Positions 32,457 to 41,274 of a stretch of DNA of 64,000 nucleotides are shown one piece after another (position 1 is the first letter of the stretch; every line of letters starts with the position of its first letter). The translations under genes were made by a program, and so were the position numbers. The notes under the pieces are model-generated. The model did no database searches. It was not told the origin of the DNA and was given only the letters and a program-made list of their open reading frames with translations. The stretch is from Fusibacter sp. A1 (GTDB taxonomy: Bacteria; Bacillota; Clostridia; Peptostreptococcales; Acidaminobacteraceae), in assembly GCF_004125825.1 (NCBI RefSeq), contig NZ_QQWI01000003.1, positions 186,001-250,000 on the forward strand, in the 5' to 3' direction.

Positions 32457-33680
32457 CTATTTTTTTCTTCGCTGTCCGTAAAAACCATAGTTGATGATCC
32501 GATTGGTGATCTCGAACAGGTCGTCCTTATCCGTCGATTCATCCTGATATCCGATGAAGTTATCCATCTGCATTTCAAAACCTAGGTTCTTTAGGCCTTT
32601 TTTTATTTCATCCCGATTGAACAGGTACTTTGATTCCTCTGCGACCTTCGAATTCTTCTTAAACTTATCAAAGCACATGAATACCGCCATAATCCCGCAA
32701 TCGTCGGCATAATAATGCTTCAAGCGTTCATGTAGAAAAGAGGTGTTCTTAAAGTGATAGCTACTGGATCCGTGAAAATCGACAATGAAATCGAACGTCT
32801 TATCCTTAAGCGGAATTCTTCTAAAATCGGCGCAAATGAAATTCACCTTGGCCTTGTAATCCACCCGCTCAAGCATCTTCTTCAGGTATTTAAGTCTGCT
32901 AAAATCATAATCGACTGCGATATACCTTGTGCTTTCAGGAAGCGCTTTGATGATATGGCTTAAGAAGAGGCCGTTGCCGACACCTAATTCCACCACGGTC
33001 TTTCCTTCGATTTTTTCAAGTTCTATATGACGATATCCCCATTCCATCGATTTATAGATGTTGTCTAGGTAGACCGCGCTGTTTTGCTTCACATATCTGA
33101 TAAAATACGACTCGTCCGATTCAAAGATCGACTTCATGGATTCCCGATTGACAAGTATCCCCTGATCGATGTGGATTTGATGTCCGCATTTACAAGAAAG
33201 GGTGCCCGTCTGTATGGTGTTGTTCTCAATATTGGCTTGGCTGAGCATCAAGTCCGAGGAACAAACAGGACAGCTTAGGATGGACAGAAAATCTAGTCCA
33301 AATCCGATGACATGGCTCTTTTTAACTTTAGCGGACTTCAAGGTCTCCACCTTGCTGTCCAGCTGGCCGATCATCTCGTCTAACTCTTCTCTCTTTTTAA
33401 CAAGCTCATCCCTTTTGTTCTCAAAAAAACTTTGGTAATGCTGAAGCTCCATCCCGGTAGCCATTTTTGAGAATCTGATGATAAGCAGTATGTTTCGGAT
33501 TTCTATTAACGAAAATCCCATATCCTTCATTTCAATTACTTTTGCATAATCTTTTTTACATCGCTCGTCAAAATAAAAATATGTGCCTTGCCTCTCGGGC
33601 ACAATCAGCCCAAGATCCATATAATGCCTGACCGTATCGATGCTTGTTCCGACCTCTGTAGCAAATTCCCCTATGCGCAT
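32457..33680 (-). CDS. MerR regulator fused to zinc ribbon and SAM methyltransferase
   Basis: The 407-residue product combines three parts. Residues 1-70 are a MerR winged helix (MRIGEFATEVGTSIDTVRHY), and a coiled coil follows to residue 115. Residues 130-170 have CPVCSSDL and, after about 20 residues, CKCGHQ, a zinc ribbon as in Trm112/RlmA-type proteins. Residues 205-390 form a class I methyltransferase with motif I VVELGVGNG and an acidic IAVDYD. The methyltransferase half resembles 23S rRNA guanine methyltransferase RlmA in layout. It starts 10 bases after the c-di-GMP gene, so the two form an operon. Confidence 0.8.
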   Translation of the reverse strand: MRIGEFATEVGTSIDTVRHYMDLGLIVPERQGTYFYFDERCKKDYAKVIEMKDMGFSLIEIRNILLIIRFSKMATGMELQHYQSFFENKRDELVKKREELDEMIGQLDSKVETLKSAKVKKSHVIGFGLDFLSILSCPVCSSDLMLSQANIENNTIQTGTLSCKCGHQIHIDQGILVNRESMKSIFESDESYFIRYVKQNSAVYLDNIYKSMEWGYRHIELEKIEGKTVVELGVGNGLFLSHIIKALPESTRYIAVDYDFSRLKYLKKMLERVDYKAKVNFICADFRRIPLKDKTFDFIVDFHGSSSYHFKNTSFLHERLKHYYADDCGIMAVFMCFDKFKKNSKVAEESKYLFNRDEIKKGLKNLGFEMQMDNFIGYQDESTDKDDLFEITNRIINYGFYGQRRKK

Positions 33681-33690
33681 AAGTTTCCTC

Positions 33691-36501
33691 CTATGCTATC
33701 GGCTCATGAGGCCAATTCTCTAAAGTTCTTTGTATATCACTAATTTCTATCGGTTTTGAATAATAGTAGCCCTGAATGTTGTCGCAGCCTAGCTTTATCA
33801 TCGCATTTAGCTGCATGCTATCCTCCACACCTTCTGCAACTACATAAATACCTGTCTGGTGACAATAGGAAACGACCGCCTCTACAAGCGCGTTCACATG
33901 CTGACCGTTCGTCTTTTGCACTAGGTTCCTATCCACTTTCAAGGTGGTGATCGGTAAATTGAGAAGGTTGTTGATCGAGGAGTATCCGCTGCCAAAATCA
34001 TCCAGTGAAATTCCGATTCCCAACTCCCTTAAGGTCACAAGTTTTTCAATAATCTGTGAATCGTGTTCAAGGGCGAGCGATTCGGTAACTTCTAGCGTCA
34101 GCTCCTGCGCAGGTAGATCATAGGTCTTCAATAGATTGACGACCTTTTCCACAAACTGATTGTTAAGAAGCTGCACTACCGATATGTTTACAGAAATATG
34201 CCTTTTCACTTCGCTCCCGCTGTTTATTTTTTTGATCTGCTTGATGGACGACTCTAGGACATACAGTCCGATAGTGTTGATCAGTCCTGTTTTCTCAGCG
34301 ATCGGAATGAACTGAACCGGCGATATGAGACCGATTTCAGGATGTCTCCACCGGATAAGGGATTCAAAGCCCACAATCGTCTGATCAGGTACCGAGACGA
34401 TAGGCTGGAATACGACAAAGATCTCGTCATAATCCAGGGCGCTTTTCAGGTAGTTTTCCATATGGATACGCTCTAGCATTTCGGATTTGATGGTCTCATC
34501 ATAGAAGATGAAATCCCTATCGGTACGTTCCTTGGCGGAATACATCGCCAAATCGGCGTTTCTAAGCAGGCTTGTCAGATCCTTGGCGTCACTCGGATAA
34601 ATGGTTATTCCTATGCTTGCGCTGACTTTCAAAATTCTATCTTCGATGACCACTTGTTCTGTGATAACCCGAAGAAGCTCTTTGACCTGATCGATCAGCG
34701 CCCTACGCTCGGTGATTCCTTTTAAGACCACGACAAACTCATCGCCGCTTATTCGAGCGATCTGCAAGTCATTCACAGCCAGACTTCTAAGTCTGTCCGC
34801 CAGTTCTATCAAGACGACATCACCAAGTGTATGTCCATAGGTATCGTTGATGTATTTGAAATTGTCGATATCGATATAAAAGATCGCGCCCTCACTACCG
34901 CTATCAAATTCACTTGTCAATACTTCGTGCAGTGTGACTCGGTTGCCAAGACCTGTAAGCGCGTCCCTGTAGGCCAGATTTTTTATATGCTGGGCACTTT
35001 CCTTGCGCTTTGTGATGTCAACATGCGATCCCACAATGCGGATCCAATTTCCTTCCTCATCAAAGCTCGCTTTTCCTACCCCCTGCACCCATCGATACTC
35101 TCCACTTCTGTTAAGCACTCTGAACTCACACATGTACTGCTCTGTGTTGTTCAAGATATGGGCCCCTACGGTTTCATCCACCAGTTCCTTGTCCTCAGGA
35201 TGGATGAGAAGCTTCCATTCGTTAAGGGTTGAGCTTTCAAGGTCGATCTCAAACTGCCTGTACCAGTCTTTTGTGACAAACTCCATCGTGACATCCTTGT
35301 TAAGAATCCAAAGACCTTCTTTTGAAGCGTCGAATATCTGTTTATAGAGCGCCTCACTCTCTTTGATCATTTCCCTATTGAAAAAGAGCTCGTCGTATTG
35401 CTCTTTCAGTGCCTCTTCTGAGGCGTACAGCTCTTCATAAAGCGCGGTCATTTCTTCGTTCTTCTCATGTATGTTGCCTATCATCTCATTGAATCCGTCA
35501 ACAAGCAATCCGACCTCGTCGTTGTTGCTCACCTCGCAGCGGACACGATAATCTCCATTCACGGTTGTTTTCATCGTTTCTGCAAGTTGGAAAATCGGCT
35601 TGGTCAAATGACCCGCTATCCTGCCTGCAATGACGATAGCCAGCACAATGACGACAAGTCCCAAAATCAGCGAATAGTTCAGCAGCTTCGAGGCGCTTTT
35701 CTGAATTTCGCTGTTAAGTACTCTTCCTAGGAAGTAATTTGTCGAATCCTCGATATTTCTTTTAAAATAGGTGTAGGTTCCATCGTCAAGACGATCACCA
35801 TCAGCTAGGTCTGCAAGCCCCGGTGCCAGTTCGCCAACTTTCATCGAAACAAGGGGGAATTCCTTGCCGACGATAATCGTATCCGAACCATTCACCAGCA
35901 TGATTTCTCCGCTATCTCCGATATTGATGTTATTGATGGTCGTTTCGATATTTTCAAGTAGCACATCAATGCCGATTACTCCTGAAAAGGATCCGATGCT
36001 AATGTATTTCGAGCCACTGATTACTAGCGATTCTGTGCCCATATCGACATAGGGTTGTGTCCACTCGATGACAGACGGATTCTTTTTAGCAAGCAGATAC
36101 CAGTCTCTCAGCCTTGGATCATAACCTTCTTCTACAAAACGCTTAGGCTCAAGGTAAAAGTCGCCTTTTTCGGTACCAAAATAAAGCGTCGTCGCTTCAA
36201 CCACACCGAGTTTTATTACTTTTAGCTGCTCATCTATCTTACCTGCCGACAACCCATCTTTAGAAAGAAAACTATCTTTAAATTGCGCTTCTACTACATT
36301 GATCGCATTGCTCGAATCACTGATAATATCTTCTAGCAAGTAATTGGCAGCATCCATGATTTCATTCATTTCATTCAAATAACGAGTCTCAAGTTCGTTT
36401 TTTGTAAACCAGTAGGTCTGCAAACCCATGATAATGAAAACGACTAGTACAAGTGCGACTAAACTGAATTCTATTTTTTTTCTTATGCTAAAAAATTTCA
36501 T
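33691..36501 (-). CDS. Membrane c-di-GMP enzyme: Cache-HAMP-PAS-GGDEF-EAL
   Basis: The 936-residue protein has a membrane span near residue 20, a dCache-type extracellular sensor (about 40-280), a second span near 295, HAMP (315-370), a PAS domain (395-510), GGDEF (515-680) and EAL (690-930). The cyclase signature is SGDEF, a tolerated variant, and no RxxD inhibitory site precedes it. The EAL domain has FESLIRW, EVTES, DDFGSGYSS, EGVE and QGYYYSKP, so phosphodiesterase activity is likely. It starts at ATG 36501, behind a weak site. It probably senses an outside ligand and adjusts c-di-GMP. Confidence 0.92.
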   Translation of the reverse strand: MKFFSIRKKIEFSLVALVLVVFIIMGLQTYWFTKNELETRYLNEMNEIMDAANYLLEDIISDSSNAINVVEAQFKDSFLSKDGLSAGKIDEQLKVIKLGVVEATTLYFGTEKGDFYLEPKRFVEEGYDPRLRDWYLLAKKNPSVIEWTQPYVDMGTESLVISGSKYISIGSFSGVIGIDVLLENIETTINNINIGDSGEIMLVNGSDTIIVGKEFPLVSMKVGELAPGLADLADGDRLDDGTYTYFKRNIEDSTNYFLGRVLNSEIQKSASKLLNYSLILGLVVIVLAIVIAGRIAGHLTKPIFQLAETMKTTVNGDYRVRCEVSNNDEVGLLVDGFNEMIGNIHEKNEEMTALYEELYASEEALKEQYDELFFNREMIKESEALYKQIFDASKEGLWILNKDVTMEFVTKDWYRQFEIDLESSTLNEWKLLIHPEDKELVDETVGAHILNNTEQYMCEFRVLNRSGEYRWVQGVGKASFDEEGNWIRIVGSHVDITKRKESAQHIKNLAYRDALTGLGNRVTLHEVLTSEFDSGSEGAIFYIDIDNFKYINDTYGHTLGDVVLIELADRLRSLAVNDLQIARISGDEFVVVLKGITERRALIDQVKELLRVITEQVVIEDRILKVSASIGITIYPSDAKDLTSLLRNADLAMYSAKERTDRDFIFYDETIKSEMLERIHMENYLKSALDYDEIFVVFQPIVSVPDQTIVGFESLIRWRHPEIGLISPVQFIPIAEKTGLINTIGLYVLESSIKQIKKINSGSEVKRHISVNISVVQLLNNQFVEKVVNLLKTYDLPAQELTLEVTESLALEHDSQIIEKLVTLRELGIGISLDDFGSGYSSINNLLNLPITTLKVDRNLVQKTNGQHVNALVEAVVSYCHQTGIYVVAEGVEDSMQLNAMIKLGCDNIQGYYYSKPIEISDIQRTLENWPHEPIA

Positions 36502-36561
36502 ATGCCACCATCCATTGTCTTGTAGTACCATTATAACCTAAGAGACAGTTGATAACCAATA

Positions 36562-36614
36562 TAAAAAAAGAACCGTCACAGAATAGGTATAAATACCTAT
36601 CCGGTGGCGGTTTC
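36562..36614 (-). terminator. Terminator of the ClpE-type gene
   Basis: On the minus strand GAAACCGCCAC pairs with GTGACGGTTC, with an inner GATAGGTAT/ATACCTAT stem. A run of seven T residues follows. Confidence 0.85.
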
Positions 36615-36623
36615 TTCCATATT

Positions 36624-38891
36624 TTATTTAACTGCGAAAAGCAATTTGACTGCTTGAGGATCAAATGTGACGCTTAACTGCGCTTCTTCGGGCACAAGAC
36701 CTCGAAGGTAGAGTTCGGCGATTTCATCTTCTATCATTCTTTGGATCTGTCTTCTAAGTGGTCTCGCCCCATATTGGTGGTCGTACCCTTTTTCGGCCAA
36801 GTAGTCTTTTGTCGCCTCATCGACAACAATTTGAATGCCTTTCTCACTTGCATCTCTGTAAACCTCGGATAGCTGCAAATCAACGATTTGTCTAACTTCT
36901 TCTTTTTTCAGATGATCAAAGACAACAATCTCATCCACCCTGTTTAAGAACTCAGGTCTAAAGTAATCTTTAAGGGCATCTTTGAGTTTTTCATCTCTTC
37001 GCTCTTTTTCATTATTCGAAAAACCGATCCCAGAAGATTTCAGGGCGGTTCCGGCATTTGAAGTCATGATGATCACAGCATTCTCGAAGAAGACCGTTCG
37101 GCCCTGGCTGTCTGTCAGCCTTCCGTCTTCAAGGATTTGAAGCAGCATGTTGAACACATCCGGATGCGCTTTTTCCATCTCATCCATCAGGATGACAGAA
37201 TAGGGTCTTCTTCTGATTTTTTCAGTCAGTTGTCCACCTTGATCATATCCAACATATCCAGGAGGAGCTCCAATCAATTTGGAAACCGTGTGTTTCTCCA
37301 TGAACTCACTCATATCAAGTCTAATCATCGCTTCTTCAGAACCGAACAGTTCTTCAGCAAGGGTCTTTGCAAGCTCTGTCTTACCCACGCCTGTAGGTCC
37401 CACGAAGATAAACGATGCCGGTTTCTTACGCTTCTTAAAGCCCGCCCTACTTCTTCTGATCGCTCTTGCAAGTCCTGATACCGCGGTATTCTGTCCAATC
37501 ACCCTATGGTGAAGTCGCTCTTCAAGATGAAGTAGCTTTTTCGCCTCTTCCTCCGTGATTTTAGTGACAGGTATTTTTGTCCAGGCCTCGATCACATAGG
37601 CGACATCCGAGACGGTCAACAGGTGGTGTTCGGCTACGCCGCGAAGCGATTCTATTTTATCTTGAAGTATCACTTCTTCACTTTTGTAGTTGGCCGCGTC
37701 CTCAAAATGGTCGTGGATGGAGGCTTCCTCTTTGAGCTCTATCACTTCTTTTAATCTGCTTTGCAGTTCTTTAAGCTCTTTCATATCCCTATTTTTCAAG
37801 TTGACCATGGCTCCGGCCTCGTCGATCACATCGATTGCCTTGTCGGGCAAGAACCTGTCGGTGACATAACGGTTTGACATGATGACCGCCTGCTCCACGA
37901 CTTCGTCTGAAATATCGACTCTATGATAGTCGGCATAGTAGGACTTGATGCCCTTAAGTATTTCTATGCTTTCCTCGACAGTAGGCTCATCCACCACAAC
38001 TGGTTGGAATCTTCTTTCAAGGGCCGCGTCTTTCTCGATATGCTTTCTGTACTCTTCCATCGTCGTGGCACCGATGACTTGGATCTCACCCTTTGCAAGA
38101 GCTGGCTTAAGGATGTTCGCTGCATTCATCACGCCGCCATGCACTTCGCCGGCTCCCATGATGTTGTGCACCTCGTCGATCACCAGGATGATGTTTCCTG
38201 TCTCCTGGGCTTCTTTGATGATTGCTTTCATCCTACCTTCAAATTGACCTCTAAACTGCGTACCGGCTACGATAGAAGTAAGATCTAAAAGATAGATTTC
38301 TGCATCAAGTAGCTTTTCTGGAACACTTCCAGCTGCGATTTTCAGCGCGAGTCCCTCTGCGATCGCGGTCTTACCTACACCCGGCTCGCCTATCAGTATC
38401 GGATTGTTCTTTGTGCGTCTGTTTAGGATATGCATGACCCGCTCAATCTCTTTTGAACGCCCGATAACCCTGTCAATCCCTCCAGCCGCTGCCTTTTCAT
38501 TTAGGTTTTCACCGAACTTATCCAAGTTTTTTCTTTTCTTACGTTTCTTCGATTGTGAACTGACTTCCTTGTCCTTCACCTCAACTTCAAACTCTTCTTC
38601 TTCGTCCTCGTCCTCAAAATCCTCGTCCTGATTCATACCGATCATATTGAAAAGAGGATTGTCTTCCATTTGTTCAGGATCTTGTTCTTCCATGAACTTT
38701 TGCATCTGTTTTGAGATGTTTTCCATGTCCTCAGGTGAAAAATCCACTTGTTTCATGAGTTCATCCATAATGGGAATGCCCATTTTATTTGCGCAGTCCA
38801 TACAGATGCCTTGCATGGTGCTTTTTCCATTTTCAATTTTAGTAGTGTACATAATCGCAATATTCTTATTGCATATTGAACATTTTTTCAT
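36624..38891 (-). CDS. clpE: ClpE-type Clp unfoldase with N-terminal zinc finger
   Basis: The 755-residue AAA+ chaperone feeds substrates to ClpP. The N-terminus has CSICNK and CMDCANK, the paired CxxC zinc finger of ClpE, followed by an acidic linker (residues 85-120). AAA1 has GEPGVGKT near residue 170, a UVR-type coiled coil follows (KELQSRLKEVIELKEEA), and AAA2 has GPTGVGKTELAKTLAEELFG near residue 500 with DEMEKAHPDVFN. The ATG at 38891 follows GGAGTGA. The absence of a double Clp-N domain separates it from ClpC. I see no convincing CtsR box upstream. Confidence 0.85.
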   Translation of the reverse strand: MKKCSICNKNIAIMYTTKIENGKSTMQGICMDCANKMGIPIMDELMKQVDFSPEDMENISKQMQKFMEEQDPEQMEDNPLFNMIGMNQDEDFEDEDEEEEFEVEVKDKEVSSQSKKRKKRKNLDKFGENLNEKAAAGGIDRVIGRSKEIERVMHILNRRTKNNPILIGEPGVGKTAIAEGLALKIAAGSVPEKLLDAEIYLLDLTSIVAGTQFRGQFEGRMKAIIKEAQETGNIILVIDEVHNIMGAGEVHGGVMNAANILKPALAKGEIQVIGATTMEEYRKHIEKDAALERRFQPVVVDEPTVEESIEILKGIKSYYADYHRVDISDEVVEQAVIMSNRYVTDRFLPDKAIDVIDEAGAMVNLKNRDMKELKELQSRLKEVIELKEEASIHDHFEDAANYKSEEVILQDKIESLRGVAEHHLLTVSDVAYVIEAWTKIPVTKITEEEAKKLLHLEERLHHRVIGQNTAVSGLARAIRRSRAGFKKRKKPASFIFVGPTGVGKTELAKTLAEELFGSEEAMIRLDMSEFMEKHTVSKLIGAPPGYVGYDQGGQLTEKIRRRPYSVILMDEMEKAHPDVFNMLLQILEDGRLTDSQGRTVFFENAVIIMTSNAGTALKSSGIGFSNNEKERRDEKLKDALKDYFRPEFLNRVDEIVVFDHLKKEEVRQIVDLQLSEVYRDASEKGIQIVVDEATKDYLAEKGYDHQYGARPLRRQIQRMIEDEIAELYLRGLVPEEAQLSVTFDPQAVKLLFAVK

Positions 38892-39001
38892 CTGAATCAC
38901 TCCAATGTTAGATTAGTCTATGTTTAAGCTAGTGTTACAGCAGTTTTTACTTTAACTAAGACTAACATCATATTATGACGTAAATATGAATAAAAAATGA
39001 A

Positions 39002-39030
39002 GAAAAGATGCGCACAAGGCGCATCTTCTT
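39002..39030 (-). terminator. Terminator of thrS
   Basis: AAGATGCGCC-TTGT-GCGCATCTT with a T-rich tail on the minus strand lies just after the thrS stop. Confidence 0.8.
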
Positions 39031-39031
39031 A

Positions 39032-40981
39032 TTATTGATAGTTTAAAACTCTTGTATCCACTTCTTCCTTCACCTTTGAAGCGAAGTCGGCAAGTGACAA
39101 TTGACCCAAGTCGCCGTCTGTACGGCTTCTTACGGAAACAAGTCCCGCATCAGCTTCCTTCTCACCTACGATGAGCATATAAGGAACCTTTTCAAGTTGC
39201 GCTTCACGGATTTTGTAACCGATTTTTTCTGCCCTGTCGTCAAGTTCCACCCTAAAGCCGGAATTTCTCAGTTCAGCATATACCTTGTCGGCGTAGTCCT
39301 GATACTTGTCAGAAATAGGAAGAACTTTTACTTGTATCGGCGCAAGCCATGTTGGGAACTTGCCGGCGTATTTTTCAATAAGCATCGCAAGCGTTCTTTC
39401 ATAACATCCGATTGAAGTCCTATGAATGATGATCGGACGTTTTTTCTCGCCGTCTTTGTCGATGTAAGTCATATCAAATCGTTCTGCAAGAGAAAAGTCG
39501 ATTTGCACTGTGATGATCGTATCTTCCTTGCCGTGAACGTTCTTGAACTGAATATCAAGTTTTGGACCATAAAACGCCGCTTCGCCTTCTACTTCTTTGT
39601 AGTCAAGCTCCAGGTGGTCGAGTATCACGCGCATCGAATCCTGAGTGGCTTCCCACTGCTCTGGATCACCGACGTATTTACCCTTGTTGTTCGGATCCCA
39701 TTTAGAAAACTGATAGGTAACATCCTCGATGATACCGAGTGTGTCCATCATGTAGTTTACTAGATCCACAACGCCTCTGAATTCGGATTCCAGTTGCTCC
39801 GGAGTCACCATCAAGTGACCTTCAGAAATCGTAAACTGACGAACACGTATCAGACCGTGCATCTCACCTGAGGATTCGTTTCTGAAAAGAGTCGAAGTCT
39901 CGGCGTATCTGATCGGAAGATCTCTGTAGCTGCGTTGTTTGTTCTTATAAACGTAAAACTGGAACGGACAAGTCATCGGACGAAGCGCTAAAGCGTCATC
40001 TTCCTCTTCGCCATCTGGAATCACAAACATTCCGTCCCTGTATAGGTTCCAATGACCTGATATTTTGTAAAGGTCCGCTTTGGCCATGAGTGGAGTTTTA
40101 GTGAGCTCATAGCCCCTTCTCTCTTCTTCATCCTCTACAAAGCGTTGCAGCGTCTGAACGATTTTTGCGCCCTTTGGCAATAAGAGCGGCAAGCCTTGAC
40201 CGATCACATCTACTGTAGTGAACAGTTCAAGTTCTCTACCTACTTTGTTGTGGTCGCGCTTTTTTGCTTCTTCAAGCATTTCAAGATGGGCTTCAAGTAA
40301 GCCTTGTTTAGGGAATGTAACACCGTAGATACGTTGTAGCATCTTTCTGCTTTCGTCACCCTTCCAGTATGCTCCTGTCGCACTTAGAAGTTTAATTCCC
40401 TTCACATCGCCAGTACCTAACAGATGCGGTCCAGCGCACAGGTCAGTGAATTCGCCCTGCTTATAAAAAGATATCACGGCGTCTACAGGCAAGTCTTCGA
40501 TGAGTTCCACCTTATAGTCTTCACCTTGCTCTTTGCAAAATTCGATCGCTTCAGCTCTAGCAAGCTCAAAGCGTTCGATAGACAGTTTTTCCTTTACAAT
40601 TGCCTTCATTTCCTTTTCGATCTTCTCTAGATCTTCAGGTTTAAACGGAGTTTCCACATCAAAATCATAGTAGAATCCTCTTTCGATAGACGGTCCTATC
40701 GCAAGTTTTGCTTTAGGGTACAACCTTTTAACCGCTTGCGCTAGAATATGTGCGGAAGTATGTCTGAAGGTATCCTTGCCGCCTTCGTCTTCAAATTTTA
40801 ATATCTCCAGTGAGCAGTCTTTGTCTATCACAAAACGAAGATCCACCACTTCACCATTCACAACACCTGCCATTGCTTCTTTCGCAAGTCGTCCACTGAT
40901 TGATTTTGCAACCTCGAACACAGACATGCTCGACTCGAGTTCTCTGATTGAACCATCTTTCAACGTTAGTTTTATTGCCAT
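39032..40981 (-). CDS. thrS: Threonyl-tRNA synthetase
   Basis: The 649-residue class II synthetase charges tRNA-Thr. It has an N-terminal TGS domain (residues 1-62), the SAD editing domain with HTSAHILAQAVKRLYP, and the catalytic core with motif 2 FRNESSGEMHGLIRVRQFT and motif 3 TSIGCYERTLAMLIE. The zinc-binding cysteine is in RPMTCPFQF. The segment after motif 2 reads ISEGHLM instead of the more usual DDAHIF but keeps the zinc-binding histidine. The ATG at 40981 follows GGAGGTGTGATC. Expression is controlled by the T-box upstream. Confidence 0.96.
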   Translation of the reverse strand: MAIKLTLKDGSIRELESSMSVFEVAKSISGRLAKEAMAGVVNGEVVDLRFVIDKDCSLEILKFEDEGGKDTFRHTSAHILAQAVKRLYPKAKLAIGPSIERGFYYDFDVETPFKPEDLEKIEKEMKAIVKEKLSIERFELARAEAIEFCKEQGEDYKVELIEDLPVDAVISFYKQGEFTDLCAGPHLLGTGDVKGIKLLSATGAYWKGDESRKMLQRIYGVTFPKQGLLEAHLEMLEEAKKRDHNKVGRELELFTTVDVIGQGLPLLLPKGAKIVQTLQRFVEDEEERRGYELTKTPLMAKADLYKISGHWNLYRDGMFVIPDGEEEDDALALRPMTCPFQFYVYKNKQRSYRDLPIRYAETSTLFRNESSGEMHGLIRVRQFTISEGHLMVTPEQLESEFRGVVDLVNYMMDTLGIIEDVTYQFSKWDPNNKGKYVGDPEQWEATQDSMRVILDHLELDYKEVEGEAAFYGPKLDIQFKNVHGKEDTIITVQIDFSLAERFDMTYIDKDGEKKRPIIIHRTSIGCYERTLAMLIEKYAGKFPTWLAPIQVKVLPISDKYQDYADKVYAELRNSGFRVELDDRAEKIGYKIREAQLEKVPYMLIVGEKEADAGLVSVRSRTDGDLGQLSLADFASKVKEEVDTRVLNYQ

Positions 40982-40998
40982 GATCACACCTCCAAAAA

Positions 40999-41240
40999 AT
41001 TAAAAAACACCCATCCCGTGTTGGGACGAGTGTGTTTGCTCGCGGTTCCACCCAAATTAATAAAACCTCTTCATTACAGATAACGGCTCTCACCGATGAC
41101 TTTTCACAAAATTGCTAATCAGCCATAGCTCAGGGCTAGTTTTCTTAAATGTCCGGCAAGATGCTTACAGCCTTGGCATCTCTCTCTTTAGCGCGTCTAC
41201 ATTTAGTACTCTTCCCATCATTGCAGATTCATTAAGTTAG
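40999..41240 (-). ncRNA. T-box riboswitch, threonine specifier ACU
   Basis: The leader senses uncharged tRNA-Thr and prevents termination before thrS. The T-box core GGGTGGAACCGCG lies at 41053-41041. Stem I can be drawn with AAATGT pairing ACATTT and an AGTAC bulge on the 5' side. On the 3' side GAAA is followed by ACT (41140-41138), then A. This is the same arrangement as GAAA-GGC-A in glyQS leaders, so ACU, a threonine codon, is the specifier. The terminator hairpin ACACTCGTCCC/GGGATGGGTGT with a T-run lies at 41037-41000. Confidence 0.93.
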
Positions 41241-41244
41241 TTCT

Positions 41245-41272
41245 ATTTTACTCAAAATCAGACGTTTGTCAA
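41245..41272 (-). promoter_or_regulatory. Promoter of the thrS leader
   Basis: TTGACA (41272-41267) and TAAAAT (41250-41245) on the minus strand are 16 bases apart, directly upstream of the T-box. The -35 element nearly touches the stop of the upstream gene. Confidence 0.75.
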
Positions 41273-41274
41273 GT

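Noticed and set aside
36624..38891. ClpC
   Set aside because: The double Clp-N domain is missing and a CxxC zinc finger takes its place, as in ClpE.
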